Source: an uncultured Cellvibrionales bacterium (GTDB lineage: Bacteria > Pseudomonadota > Gammaproteobacteria > Pseudomonadales > GM7GCV1). Taken from it: a DNA stretch of 64,000 nt. Position 1 is the stretch's first letter. Each line of letters starts with the position of its first letter. The translations under genes and the position numbers were made by a program. The notes under the pieces were generated by a model, which searched no databases, was not told the DNA's origin, and saw only the letters and a program-made list of their open reading frames with translations. The stretch covers positions 28,160-92,159 of the forward strand of contig CAJXYP010000011.1 in the NCBI GenBank assembly GCA_913063225.1, in the 5' to 3' direction. Below are positions 1 through 8,634 of the stretch, one piece after another.

Positions 1-554
1 TTTATCGCTATTCCGGCCAGCAACATAGTTGCCACATAGGTTTTGCCGTTGATGCAGCCTATACGGTAGATAATTAGAGAGGTAATCAGCCCGCCCGCAA
101 AGGCAGACAGTGGCAGCAGAAAGGGCCGAACTTCTGTAGGTAGTCCGCCAAATAAAAGGTTGCCCAATACTATAGTGGCAGCCGCAGCTACGGCTGCACC
201 GCTGGAAACCCCTATAAGGCCTGGGTCAGCCAAGGGGTTTCTGAATAGAGCCTGTAGAGAAGCCCCAGCGACTGACAGGCTAGCTCCGACCAGCACCGCA
301 AGCAGAATCCTAGGAAAGCGAATCGAATACAAAATCACTTCATACTGTGGCGGATACTCTAGACCCAAATCGAAACCAAGTGATTGCGCGATGATGGCAA
401 ATATCTCGACCGCGGATATAGTAACCGCTCCATGCCCCAAAGAGTAAATAAGCACGCCGAAAAATAGGCTCAATAGAAGCGCAAAACGATAGCGACCTAT
501 ATAGGAATAGATTGGCTCCAGGCTAAGTATTCCGCTCTTTGCCAACGTGCTCAT
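1..554 (-). CDS. hmuU: heme/iron ABC transporter permease, FecCD family (3' end off window)
   Basis: Inner-membrane permease of a heme- or siderophore-type ABC importer. Translating the reverse strand from the ATG at 554 gives an open frame to the window edge (184 codons) with hydrophobic segments and the FecCD signature around GASLSVAGASLQALFRNPLA followed by DPGLIGVSSGAA. The start lies 5 bases after the stop of the binding-protein gene, so the two are one operon. The C-terminal half and the expected ATPase gene would lie to the left of the window. Heme rather than B12 as substrate is inferred from the neighbouring receptor and HmuT-like protein. Confidence 0.9.
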   Translation of the reverse strand, partial: MSTLAKSGILSLEPIYSYIGRYRFALLLSLFFGVLIYSLGHGAVTISAVEIFAIIAQSLGFDLGLEYPPQYEVILYSIRFPRILLAVLVGASLSVAGASLQALFRNPLADPGLIGVSSGAAVAAAATIVLGNLLFGGLPTEVRPFLLPLSAFAGGLITSLIIYRIGCINGKTYVATMLLAGIAI

Positions 555-559
555 GTCAA

Positions 560-1429
560 TCAGTTACCTCCCTTTATATGCTCTGCGACCAATCGAATGG
601 CTTCTGGAAGACGCGGCCCAAAACCTAGGGCAAGAGTGCTGTCGACAACATAGATACGGTTATTCTGCGCTGCGGGCGTCAAGCTGATCTCCGGAATTGC
701 CATAATTTTCTCAAGTCCGCCTGCCAGTGCTATTGAATGGCTTGGCAGAATTATTACTTCTGGCGATGCGTTGATAATTGCTTCTGGGGTAACGGGTTTG
801 TAGCCATGAAAACTGTCGAATACATTTGCTCCGCCGGCATAGAGAATAAGGTCGTTTGCAGAGGTACTAGCGCCGGAGGCATTGATAGCGCCGGAGCTGA
901 GACCCAAAATAAACATGGTTTTGGGCTGTGTTTGCAAGCCGGATAGCAATAATGTTGTCTGCTCAAAATCCTCCGCCATTTGCGAAATCAACTGTTCCGC
1001 TTTGCTTTGTCTATCAAATTTTTCGGCAATAAGGTTTATTTTACTGTAGACGCCTTCAATACTGTTTGCTTTCGGGATAATCAGAACCTCGACCCCTGAT
1101 TCCTCGAGTTGCCGCAAGACAACACCGGGTTCCGCACCTTCCTCAGAGACCACAATATCAGGCTGCAAAGAGAGAATAGGTTCGGCAGAAAGTGCGCGCA
1201 TATACCCGACATTGGGGTGATTCTTTAACGCATCGCTAGGGTAAAGGCTCGTGGTATCCACCGCTACTATGCGATCTTCGAGCCCCAGCGCATAGATGAT
1301 TTCGGTAGTTGAACTGCCGATGGAAATTATTCTGGAGAACGAGTTTCCATCGGCAAGTGCAAAAATGCTGTTGAGACCAAGTACGCTGATTACTAGTGGG
1401 CCAAGAAGCCTGATAACAAGGGTTTTCAT
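560..1429 (-). CDS. hmuT: periplasmic heme-binding protein, HmuT-like
   Basis: Substrate-binding protein of the heme ABC importer, 289 aa, with an N-terminal signal peptide (hydrophobic residues about 8-26). It has the helical-backbone metal/heme receptor (BtuF/HmuT) fold pattern: an early IISIGSSTTEIIYALGLEDR strand-helix and then VGYMRALSAEPILSLQPD, which is characteristic of HmuT-type proteins. It sits 15 bases downstream of the TonB receptor and 5 bases upstream of the permease. Its job would be to take heme released by the receptor and deliver it to the permease. A B12-binding role is the main alternative, but no cobalamin riboswitch was recognised in the operon leader. Confidence 0.85.
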   Translation of the reverse strand: MKTLVIRLLGPLVISVLGLNSIFALADGNSFSRIISIGSSTTEIIYALGLEDRIVAVDTTSLYPSDALKNHPNVGYMRALSAEPILSLQPDIVVSEEGAEPGVVLRQLEESGVEVLIIPKANSIEGVYSKINLIAEKFDRQSKAEQLISQMAEDFEQTTLLLSGLQTQPKTMFILGLSSGAINASGASTSANDLILYAGGANVFDSFHGYKPVTPEAIINASPEVIILPSHSIALAGGLEKIMAIPEISLTPAAQNNRIYVVDSTLALGFGPRLPEAIRLVAEHIKGGN

Positions 1430-1444
1430 TTTATTCAGGCTCTA

Positions 1445-3652
1445 TTAGAAGCTTAGGCTCAAGCTAGCTCTGATGTTGGTGCCGCTTGCCATAGATCTGG
1501 CGATGTCATCAAAAGCGTCGACTGCAAGCCCTTGAACGTTGGCCCACTGTGCATATTTTTCATTTGTAAGGTTGAAGAGTCCGAACCGCACGCTGGCTCG
1601 CTCTGAGAAGTTATAGTGGCCAACCATATCTATCACTGAATACGATTCAGCCGTAACTACATCCACAGATGACACCTGATCTTTTTTGTCGACCAAAGTA
1701 ATCAATGTTTCTAAGCTCCATTGGTTATTAATCGGGCTATAGCTCAAGCCCAAAACGGCGGTCAATGGTTCGATTGAATCCAGGGCTGTGTCGGTGATCT
1801 TATTTTCGCCCTCAGCATAGGCAACTGAGCCGCGTAAGCTCCACCTGTCATTGATTTGATATTCGCTATCAAACTCGGCTCCTCGGATATGGACTTCGGC
1901 GATATTTTGATCCTGAAACAAGCTAATGCCGCCGCTACTACCAACAAAAGAGGTTTCAATAAAGTTCTTGTAGTCGTTACTAAATAAGGCGAGATTGAAA
2001 TTGCTGCGGTCAAATCTTGATTTGATCCCAAGTTCAAAACCTTTGCTGGTTTCTGGAGTTAGACTAGGGTTAGGTACGGTGGCGTATCCAAATCCGAGAT
2101 TCACGAACGCCTGATTAGATTCGTCAAAGTTGGGCGGTCTAAATCCCTCTGCATATTGCGCGAATAGGGCGATGTCGTCGGTCAGGTCATAGATCGCGCC
2201 AAAATTGATAGAAACTTCATTCTCATCAAAATCACTGACTTGGTATCCAAAGGAGGATAGATCTTGAAGTCCTTCGGTGGAAACCTTCATTTGGTAGTGG
2301 TCGTAGCGAATACCAGGCACTAGGGCAAGCCTGCTGGCACCAATAATTATTTCGTCCTGCCAATAGACTCCGCTGCGTAATGTTTCTGTATCCGGAAATG
2401 TTTTGTTGGGGAAGGATTCCGGCGGAGCAAAAGGGTAGGCTGCGATATCGCAGGTGGCAGTGCCAGTCAATATGGCGGTCTCGCAGCGGTTACGTGGTCG
2501 CTCTGTATTAGTTTGTTCATAATTGAACCCGTACACCATAGAGTGATCGATATTACCGGTTGAGAAAACCTTGGTGAGGCTGCTGCCCAGCCCAAATGTC
2601 TCCTGATTAAACCTAAAATCCGTTGAACGCTCAGCCTGAGTGCCACCGAAAGTTGTAAAGTCGGTTGGATTGATAAAGGAGTAGCTGGTCCTCAATTGCT
2701 CCGTATGTTGCAAAGCATCAGTTGTTTGCAAATAGACTTGCGTATCAATTGAATCTGCCAGAGCTATATCGGACTGCCAGAGATGATGTCCGCTGATGCG
2801 GTATCGGTCAGTCTGATCCGTGCCTACAGACGCGGTAACCGTTGAAGATAGTTCGTTAAGAAGTTGATACTCCGTTTCTTCTAGGCTGGCATCTATGCCT
2901 AGCTCAATTCGATGTTGTGGGTTAGGCGCCCAAACCCCCTTAAGCAGGATATTATTGATTGCTCCGTCTAATGGGTTGCGCTCAACGTCATTGTTGGTGT
3001 CTGACTCGCGGTATTGTCGATTGGTAAACTGTATTACAGTACCGAAAACCTCAGACTGTAGAGCTCCTGTAAGGCCGATTTTGTATTGTTCGTCAGCACT
3101 GGACGCTGAAGTGCGAAGTCCCAAGTATTGGCTGCTAGTATCAGATATATAGTCTTGAGGGTCTTTGGTGTGCAGAATTACTGCGCCTCCCATAGCATCT
3201 GCACCATATAGAACTGACGCAGGGCCTCTAATAATCTCAACAGCTTTTAAGTCGTCCACTTCAAAGGCATCCTTTCCATAGGATGCAGGGCCGGCCGCAT
3301 AGATGTCGCTGCTCCTTACTCCGTCTATCAGCATAAGAACGCGATTACCGCCGATGCCACGAATTGTGTAACCCTGGTTTCCACCTCGTGCGGCGGTGTT
3401 CATGCTTAGCCCGGGCTGATAGCGAGCGATGTCTGCAAGGTCATTGCCTATATATTGGGCAATTTCCTCTTCGCTAATAACCGTTACCGTACCAGCAATA
3501 TCTTCTGATTTGCGAGGTAGCTTGGTAGCCGTGATTAATATTTCGTCGATAGGGCTTTCAGCGCTATCTAGCGTCTGGGCAGATACAGACTGATTAAATG
3601 AAAGGGTGATAAGTAGGCACGATAGTAGGCCTGACACTTTGTTGGTGTTCAT
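1445..3652 (-). CDS. TonB-dependent heme/hemoglobin receptor
   Basis: Outer-membrane receptor, 735 aa, with signal peptide (residues 1-25), TonB box-like segment (DEILITATK), plug domain (about 45-160) and a beta-barrel ending in the aromatic residue SLSF. The segments AEGFRPPNFDE and VPNPSLTPETSKGFELG match the FRAP and NPNL boxes of heme/hemoglobin receptors of the HemR/HmuR group. AGGAG lies about 13 bases before the ATG. It is the first gene of the operon with hmuT and hmuU. The 418-base leader upstream holds a Fur-like dyad, so iron repression is likely. Assignment to heme rather than another iron source rests on these boxes and on the neighbours. Confidence 0.88.
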   Translation of the reverse strand: MNTNKVSGLLSCLLITLSFNQSVSAQTLDSAESPIDEILITATKLPRKSEDIAGTVTVISEEEIAQYIGNDLADIARYQPGLSMNTAARGGNQGYTIRGIGGNRVLMLIDGVRSSDIYAAGPASYGKDAFEVDDLKAVEIIRGPASVLYGADAMGGAVILHTKDPQDYISDTSSQYLGLRTSASSADEQYKIGLTGALQSEVFGTVIQFTNRQYRESDTNNDVERNPLDGAINNILLKGVWAPNPQHRIELGIDASLEETEYQLLNELSSTVTASVGTDQTDRYRISGHHLWQSDIALADSIDTQVYLQTTDALQHTEQLRTSYSFINPTDFTTFGGTQAERSTDFRFNQETFGLGSSLTKVFSTGNIDHSMVYGFNYEQTNTERPRNRCETAILTGTATCDIAAYPFAPPESFPNKTFPDTETLRSGVYWQDEIIIGASRLALVPGIRYDHYQMKVSTEGLQDLSSFGYQVSDFDENEVSINFGAIYDLTDDIALFAQYAEGFRPPNFDESNQAFVNLGFGYATVPNPSLTPETSKGFELGIKSRFDRSNFNLALFSNDYKNFIETSFVGSSGGISLFQDQNIAEVHIRGAEFDSEYQINDRWSLRGSVAYAEGENKITDTALDSIEPLTAVLGLSYSPINNQWSLETLITLVDKKDQVSSVDVVTAESYSVIDMVGHYNFSERASVRFGLFNLTNEKYAQWANVQGLAVDAFDDIARSMASGTNIRASLSLSF

Positions 3653-4070
3653 AGACAGATGTCTCCTAAAATTGGGAGTTCGCTTGCTGCCTAAAAGATG
3701 GGTGGCTGGCTGAGCCCTAAAAAGTTATTTGGTTAAAATTAGTTTTTTGTTTGACGTTATTCTTAAGCTATATCGTTCACCGTTGTGAAGTATGGTTATT
3801 TCGTTCCTACCTTGAAACAAATCCTCACTGCGAAACCCTTTTTGCTGGGATGGCGCCGCGTCAGTCAAGCTTGATTTTATGTAAGTATCCAATGTTGTTT
3901 TTCTAAAGCTATAAGTGGACTAAGTTTACGAACCAATAAGCGTTATTTTGAGCCATTTGGTTGCGACATTGGCGGAGAGTATAGGCATGGTCTTTTCTGA
4001 ATGCAAATGATTCTTATTTGCATTCAGAAAAGAAGAAGGCTGTGAATTGAATGACTGGTAGATTTAGTGG
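3653..4070. other. gene-free leader between transglutaminase gene and heme operon
   Basis: This 418-base stretch has no plausible coding frame. It is AT-rich, holds the ribosome binding site of the receptor gene at its left end and the perfect 18-bp inverted repeat with a Fur-like core near its right end (3991-4033). I searched by eye for a B12 box of a cobalamin riboswitch on the reverse strand and saw none. Confidence 0.6.
3991..4033. promoter_or_regulatory. perfect inverted repeat with Fur-box-like core
   Basis: Two perfect 18-base arms (TCTTTTCTGAATGCAAAT and its reverse complement) flank the 7-base centre GATTCTT. The core GCAAATGATTCTTATTTGC matches the 19-bp Fur consensus at 12 positions and resembles Fur boxes of marine gammaproteobacteria. 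It lies about 340 bases before the heme receptor start and about 40 bases after the end of the transglutaminase gene. It may be an iron-responsive operator of the heme operon. The long arms could also form a hairpin that ends transcription from the upstream genes, although there is no clear T-run. Confidence 0.65.
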
Positions 4071-4874
4071 TTAGACGTTCTGGGCCCAAACGTCGAAGCT
4101 AGTGATGGTGCTAAAACCAAAGGCATGCATTATTGGTACATCTGCAGCGTCACGCCCTGTGGCGACCAAAACGCGGCCTTTTCTCGGTACGTTGAATCGC
4201 GCGTCAAAGGTGTACCAAATATCGTTTAGATAGACTTCAAACCATGCCGCAAAATCCGGCTCTCTCGCGACATCGGGCCCATCCTGCTCCAGCATGTAGC
4301 CGGTGCAATACCGCGCAGGGATATTCATACACCTGCATAGTGAAATAGCCAGGTGAGCAAAGTCACGACAAACGCCAGCACTTTCCGCCAGGGCATTAGA
4401 AGCCGTTTTGGTTGGGCGGGCAGTTTCGAAATCGTAGGCAAGATGTCCATGTACAAAATCACAGATCGCCTGAACTCGTGCCCAGCCGGGGGCAGTGTTT
4501 TGGAAAGTGTTCCAGGCGAAATCAGAAACCAGTTCAGTATCGCAATAGCGGCTAGGCAAGACATATAGCAAAGTATTAGAAGGGAGCTCCTCAACCAGGT
4601 GTTGCCGGGCTGATGGAACGATTAAATCGAGTTCTCCAGAATCAGTGATCAGTGCATCTGTAGAAAGGCAAAATTCACCATAGGGAGCAACTACCCGGCT
4701 GCACAGATTACCAAAGCTATCTTCGTAGGTGGTGATGCATACTTTTGGATCAGTGGTTATTGTATCGGCGGAGCGCAGGTCGGCTACACGCGTGGAATGT
4801 ACGTTCAGCATCAGAATTAAAGGCGTGGATTGAGGGAAGTTGAAAATCAACTCGTAGCCTATTTTGATCTCCAT
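4071..4874 (-). CDS. transglutaminase-like cysteine protease family protein
   Basis: Cytoplasmic transglutaminase-fold protein of 267 aa without a signal peptide. The catalytic Cys is in SAGVCRDFAH (C169), followed by the aromatic-rich AAWFEVYLND and YTFDARFNVPRKGR with the catalytic Asp. The place where most family members have His (HxWxE) is Ala here (DFAAWFEVYL); I recall this as a trait of the subfamily that carries the RGRDAADV-type ending, but it should be checked. The start is 4 bases after the suhB stop, so it is translationally linked to suhB. Such proteins probably act as peptidases; the substrate is unknown. Confidence 0.8.
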   Translation of the reverse strand: MEIKIGYELIFNFPQSTPLILMLNVHSTRVADLRSADTITTDPKVCITTYEDSFGNLCSRVVAPYGEFCLSTDALITDSGELDLIVPSARQHLVEELPSNTLLYVLPSRYCDTELVSDFAWNTFQNTAPGWARVQAICDFVHGHLAYDFETARPTKTASNALAESAGVCRDFAHLAISLCRCMNIPARYCTGYMLEQDGPDVAREPDFAAWFEVYLNDIWYTFDARFNVPRKGRVLVATGRDAADVPIMHAFGFSTITSFDVWAQNV

Positions 4875-4878
4875 CCGG

Positions 4879-5688
4879 TCAGGAGTCCAAATGTCCTAGA
4901 TTTCTGCGCACGGCCGGCAGCATCTCTTTAAATACTTTAGGGTTTCCACAAAGGATGTTGCCACTGGATAGATAATTATCCCCACCAGCAAGATCCGTTA
5001 TCAAGCCTCCGGCTTCGCGAACAATTAATACGCCAGCTGCGATATCCCAGATATTCAGGTTCATTTCATAGAAGCCATCGAACCGACCGGCTGCGACATA
5101 GGCCAAATCCAAAGAAGCGGCTCCCATTCGCCTTATGCCGGCAGTATTGCCGCCTAGAAGTTCTTCTGTGCACTTTAAGTAGGCACTGATGTTATTTTTG
5201 TTAACGCCGCTAAAAGGTATGCCGGTCGCCAATAGAGCCCCTTGAAGAGATTTAGTATCACTAACCCTAATCTTCTTACCGTTAAGTCGAGCGCCATCTC
5301 CGCGAGAGGCACTAAACTCGTCGTCTCTTACCGGATCAAGAATTAAACCGTGTTCAATACGACCATTAATTCTACAGCCGATAGAAATAGCAAATTGCGG
5401 AATACCGCGAACAAAGTTAGTAGTGCCATCTATCGGATCGATAATCCATTCAACATTAGAATCCGGATTTCCGCTCACTCCCGATTCTTCTCCGATGAAC
5501 TTGTGGTCTGGGAAACGCTCTTTGATTTCTGCAATCAAAATGGATTCCACCGCTCTGTCGACGGCGGTTACAAAATCGGTAGGAGCCTTCTTTTCAACCT
5601 TGATTAGGTCAATATCCCGAAACGCGCGTGTGATTATGTCGCTGGCTTTTCGTGCTGCTGCAGAGGCGACTCTAAGCATTGGTTTCAT
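4879..5688 (-). CDS. suhB: inositol-1-monophosphatase family protein SuhB
   Basis: Mg-dependent inositol monophosphatase family enzyme, 269 aa from the chosen start MKPMLRVASAAARKA, which aligns with the N-terminus of E. coli SuhB (MHPMLNIAVRAARKA); an upstream in-frame ATG at 5721 would add 11 unlikely residues. Motif 1 is EESG and WIIDPIDGTTNF, and motif 2 is NIWDIAAGVLIVREAGG. In E. coli SuhB also acts in rRNA transcription antitermination. suhB next to trmJ is a common gammaproteobacterial arrangement; here galE lies between them. Operon order is galE-suhB-transglutaminase. Confidence 0.93.
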   Translation of the reverse strand: MKPMLRVASAAARKASDIITRAFRDIDLIKVEKKAPTDFVTAVDRAVESILIAEIKERFPDHKFIGEESGVSGNPDSNVEWIIDPIDGTTNFVRGIPQFAISIGCRINGRIEHGLILDPVRDDEFSASRGDGARLNGKKIRVSDTKSLQGALLATGIPFSGVNKNNISAYLKCTEELLGGNTAGIRRMGAASLDLAYVAAGRFDGFYEMNLNIWDIAAGVLIVREAGGLITDLAGGDNYLSSGNILCGNPKVFKEMLPAVRRNLGHLDS

Positions 5689-5759
5689 GGATGTTTCCAG
5701 AGGCGGTTTTGGGGCGCGCAATAGTACCAGAAGTTTCTGTTTTTGTTATGCGTAAATAC

Positions 5760-6734
5760 CTAAAAAGACTGGTTTTTATGCCAGTTCCAAGCACTCTCGA
5801 TAATGCCATTTAAATCTGAATACTTGGGTTGCCAATTTAGAACAGATTTTGCTTTCCTACTTTCGGCAACCAACATCGGCGGATCACCTTCGCGCCTGGC
5901 GTCAATATCATGAGCAATCGTATGGCCTGTGACCTGTTCGCAGCTCTCCAGTACTTCCTGCACGGAAAAGCCCGCTCCATTGCCGAGGTTAAATACATTG
6001 AAGCCTTCGGTTAGGTCCAAATGCTGTAAAGAGAGTAAATGGGCCTGGGCTAGGTCTGATACATGAATATAGTCCCTAACGCAGGTTCCATCAGGTGTGG
6101 GGTAATCCGTCCCGAATATTTTTAGCCTATTACTGCCCCCTGAGATTGCGGATTTAAGCACGTTGGGTATTAGATGAGTTTCCGGGTTGTGGGCTTCACC
6201 GATATCACTAGCGGCGTCGGCTCCAGCCGCATTAAAGTATCTAAGGGCGCTAGATCGAATACCAAATACCGCGTATTGCTGAAGCATATTCTCGACAGCG
6301 AGTTTGGTTTCACCGTACGGGTTTATGGGCCGGGTGGGGTGATCTTCGGCAATTTTCTCTGTTTCAGGCATGCCGTAGACCGCCGCTGTGGAGGAAAAGA
6401 TGAATCGTTCGACCGAATGGCGACGCATGGCATCCAGCAATTGTCTGGATCCCACCACGTTGTTGTCAAAGTAGACTTCGGGTTGCGCAACGCTTTCGCT
6501 AACTAGTGATTTGGCGCTGAAGTGCATAACCGCGTCTACCGGCTTTTGGGCGAAGGCTTTGTCTAAGGCGGCCGCATCGCGGATATCGGCCTGAATAAAG
6601 TCCCCCCATTTAACCGCCTGCAAATGCCCGGTACTAAGGTTGTCTAATACGGTGACTTCAAAGCCCGAGGTGGCCAGAAGTTTTGTCATATGGGAGCCTA
6701 TATATCCGGCTCCGCCGCAAACTAATATATGCAA
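5760..6734 (-). CDS. galE: UDP-glucose 4-epimerase
   Basis: NAD-dependent short-chain dehydrogenase family epimerase interconverting UDP-glucose and UDP-galactose, which supplies galactose for surface polysaccharide or Leloir metabolism. The protein has 324 aa with the N-terminal nucleotide motif GGAGYIGSH, the catalytic SSTAAVYG with YGETKLAVE (YxxxK), and the GalE-typical RYFNAAGADA and NLGNGAGFSVQEV segments. Length is close to the usual 330-340. It is the first gene of the leftward galE-suhB-transglutaminase set; no other gal genes are in the window. Confidence 0.95.
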   Translation of the reverse strand: MHILVCGGAGYIGSHMTKLLATSGFEVTVLDNLSTGHLQAVKWGDFIQADIRDAAALDKAFAQKPVDAVMHFSAKSLVSESVAQPEVYFDNNVVGSRQLLDAMRRHSVERFIFSSTAAVYGMPETEKIAEDHPTRPINPYGETKLAVENMLQQYAVFGIRSSALRYFNAAGADAASDIGEAHNPETHLIPNVLKSAISGGSNRLKIFGTDYPTPDGTCVRDYIHVSDLAQAHLLSLQHLDLTEGFNVFNLGNGAGFSVQEVLESCEQVTGHTIAHDIDARREGDPPMLVAESRKAKSVLNWQPKYSDLNGIIESAWNWHKNQSF

Positions 6735-7288
6735 TTTGGGTGCTCTAATCTGTGAAAGTCATTATTCTAGCAAATTGACTCCTTCGGGTGGATTTTGATG
6801 AATGAAACATTTCCCCTGCAACAGGGCGTTCTTGTGGTTGATTGTCGCCATCCCTGCGATCCACCCGGCTAGGTGAGTACAAGGCCCTGTTAAGCTTACT
6901 GACCGGAGAGTTATTTATTGGGGTTGAGCGCACAAGGGTGCGCGTCCAAGTGCGCTCCGAGCAGTATGTGAGTAAGCTCGACCGCCAAAAAATAGCTCGG
7001 AGCGAGGGCAGTCAAAGACTAAGCGACCCGGGGTGCCTTTTCTTTCGGTTCTTTTCGCTGACTAGCGCTGCCCCTGCCCCTGGCGCTGGCGCTGGGGCTT
7101 CGGGCGGTCTAAATCCCGCCCAGATTTATTCCCGCAAATTTGTGGGCAAACAAAGAAAGGAACGCCCCCGTGGCAGCGGAAATGGTTAGGGATAATCAAT
7201 TCGCCCACAAGCGTATCGCTTGTCCACACTCATCAAGCCGTTATACTTGTGTGCCTCAAGATAAAGGCCCTCGGGGCTCCAAATTCCT
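6735..7288. other. gene-free region with nested repeats between galE and trmJ
   Basis: 554 bases without a credible gene. It holds interleaved inverted repeats: GGGTGGAT (6786-6793) pairs with ATCCACCC (6859-6866), while AACAGGGC (6820-6827) pairs with GCCCTGTT (6884-6891), an arrangement that could fold as a pseudoknot. A GC-rich stretch (about 7060-7110) has short direct repeats of CTGGCG and CTGCCC. Near the right end ACAAGCG-TAT-CGCTTGT (7207-7223) forms a small hairpin. The short frames crossing it show low-complexity composition. It may be a decayed repeat element. Confidence 0.5.
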
Positions 7289-8035
7289 ATGTTAGAAAAC
7301 TTTAAGCGCGTCCGCTTTGTATTAGTAAATACCTCCCAGCCGGGAAATATTGGCGGTGCTGCGCGAGCAATAAAAAATATGGGTTTTGCAGATCTTGTTT
7401 TGGTGCAGCCGGAGATATTCCCTTCAGATCGGGCTCGTTGGCGAGCAGCTGGAGCGAAGGATGTTCTGCAGAATACTCGAGTTGTTGATACCTATGCAGA
7501 AGCAATAGCGGATTGTGAGCTGGTTATCGGCACCAGTGCCCGTGAAAGACGTATTCCTTGGCCATTGGTAAATCCTAGAGTATGTGGCGAAAAGGTCGCT
7601 GCTGAGGCATCTGATACCTCCAAGCACCAAGTCGCTCTGGTGTTTGGTCGCGAAGATGCGGGTTTAACTAATGATGAGCTTCAGCGATGCCACTTGCATG
7701 TGCATATCCCCACCAACCCGGATTATTCCTCGTTAAACCTGTGTGCTGCGGTTCAGGTTCTGGCCTACGAAGTTAGAATGGCGATGCTGGAGTCTTCTGG
7801 TGAGCTAAAAGATTTTGAGCAGGAGTGGGATGCCCCCCTGGCAAAATCTGAAGACTTAGAGAATTTTTTAGTGCATTTGGAAGAGACGATGGAATCTACC
7901 GGTTTTCTGAATCCGAAGACACCCCGACAAACCATGACTCGAATGCGACGCATGTTCGGGCGCATTCGCCCCGATCAGTCTGAGGTGGCTATTCTTAGAG
8001 GCTTGCTGTCCTCTGTGAAGCCAAAATCAAAGTAG
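7289..8035 (+). CDS. trmJ: tRNA (cytidine/uridine-32-2'-O)-methyltransferase
   Basis: SPOUT-class methyltransferase, 248 aa, that 2'-O-methylates position 32 of the tRNA anticodon loop. The N-terminal VLVNTSQPGNIGGAARAIKN and the knot region LVFGREDAGLTNDELQ ... VHIPTNPDYSSLNLCAAVQ are diagnostic of TrmJ. A C-terminal extension (about 170-248) with FLNPKTPRQTMTRMRRMF is also typical. The gene lies directly before iscR, as in E. coli and Pseudomonas, with 104 bases between them that carry the isc promoter. Confidence 0.96.
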   Translation: MLENFKRVRFVLVNTSQPGNIGGAARAIKNMGFADLVLVQPEIFPSDRARWRAAGAKDVLQNTRVVDTYAEAIADCELVIGTSARERRIPWPLVNPRVCGEKVAAEASDTSKHQVALVFGREDAGLTNDELQRCHLHVHIPTNPDYSSLNLCAAVQVLAYEVRMAMLESSGELKDFEQEWDAPLAKSEDLENFLVHLEETMESTGFLNPKTPRQTMTRMRRMFGRIRPDQSEVAILRGLLSSVKPKSK

Positions 8036-8075
8036 TTTTTGGTCCCTTATCTGAAGTATTAAAGCTTGTGTAATA

Positions 8076-8108
8076 ATACTTGACTAAAATGGTAGGAATT
8101 AGCATAAT
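8076..8108 (+). promoter_or_regulatory. isc operon promoter with IscR type 1 site
   Basis: The sequence ATACTTGACTAAAATGGTAGG (8076-8096) fits the [2Fe-2S]-IscR type 1 motif (ATASYYGACTRWWWYAGTCRRSTAT) at most positions. It overlaps a sigma-70 promoter: TTGACT at 8080-8085, 17 bases, CATAAT at 8103-8108. This predicts negative feedback, with holo-IscR repressing the operon when clusters are plentiful. The iscR start codon is 31 bases further on. Confidence 0.85.
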
Positions 8109-8139
8109 TCAACCTCAACTTGGGCTCGGATAATTTGCT

Positions 8140-8610
8140 ATGAGGCTGACTACGAAAGGCCGCTACGCGGTTACAGCAATGTTGGATCTTGCCATGCATG
8201 GCGAAGATGCACCTGTTAGCTTGTCCGATATTTCGAAGCGGCAGGGTATATCTCTCTCATATTTAGAACAGTTATTTTCGAAGCTTAGACAAAACACATT
8301 AGTGCAAAGCGTGCGCGGTCCCGGCGGTGGTTATAGCTTGGCGCGTATACCCGATAGTATTTCCATTGCCGAAATTATCGGCGCAGTCAGCGAGTCTATT
8401 GATGCGACTAACTGCAAGGGAGCTGGTGATTGTCAGCATGGAGAAATGTGCCTTACTCATCACCTCTGGGAAGATCTCAGTGACCAGATTCGTAACTTCC
8501 TAAGAGGTATCAGCCTGGCTAACCTAGTTGCACGACGAGATATCGCTTCTATTTGTGATCGCCAGAACGCCGCTGTTGCTGACCTTTTACTGGTCCAAGG
8601 AACAAATTAG
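8140..8610 (+). CDS. iscR: Fe-S cluster assembly transcriptional regulator IscR
   Basis: Rrf2-family regulator, 156 aa, first gene of the ISC operon. It has an N-terminal winged helix ([18 protein letters not shown] ... [10 protein letters not shown]) and the cluster ligands C92, C98, C104 and H107, the normal IscR set. It binds a [2Fe-2S] cluster and, in that form, represses its own operon through the site at 8076-8100. The short C-terminal tail is ordinary for the family. Confidence 0.96.
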   Translation: MRLTTKGRYAVTAMLDLAMHGEDAPVSLSDISKRQGISLSYLEQLFSKLRQNTLVQSVRGPGGGYSLARIPDSISIAEIIGAVSESIDATNCKGAGDCQHGEMCLTHHLWEDLSDQIRNFLRGISLANLVARRDIASICDRQNAAVADLLLVQGTN

Positions 8611-8634
8611 TAATTAATTGGAAATTAGAATTAT

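Noticed and set aside
3653..4070. Possible cobalamin riboswitch in the leader of the TonB receptor/ABC operon
   Set aside because: No B12-box sequence was seen on the reverse strand, and the receptor has heme-type FRAP and NPNL boxes.
6842..7189. 115-codon plus-strand frame between galE and trmJ
   Set aside because: Low-complexity composition (Gly/Ala/Pro run from short GC repeats), no ribosome binding site and no recognisable domain.
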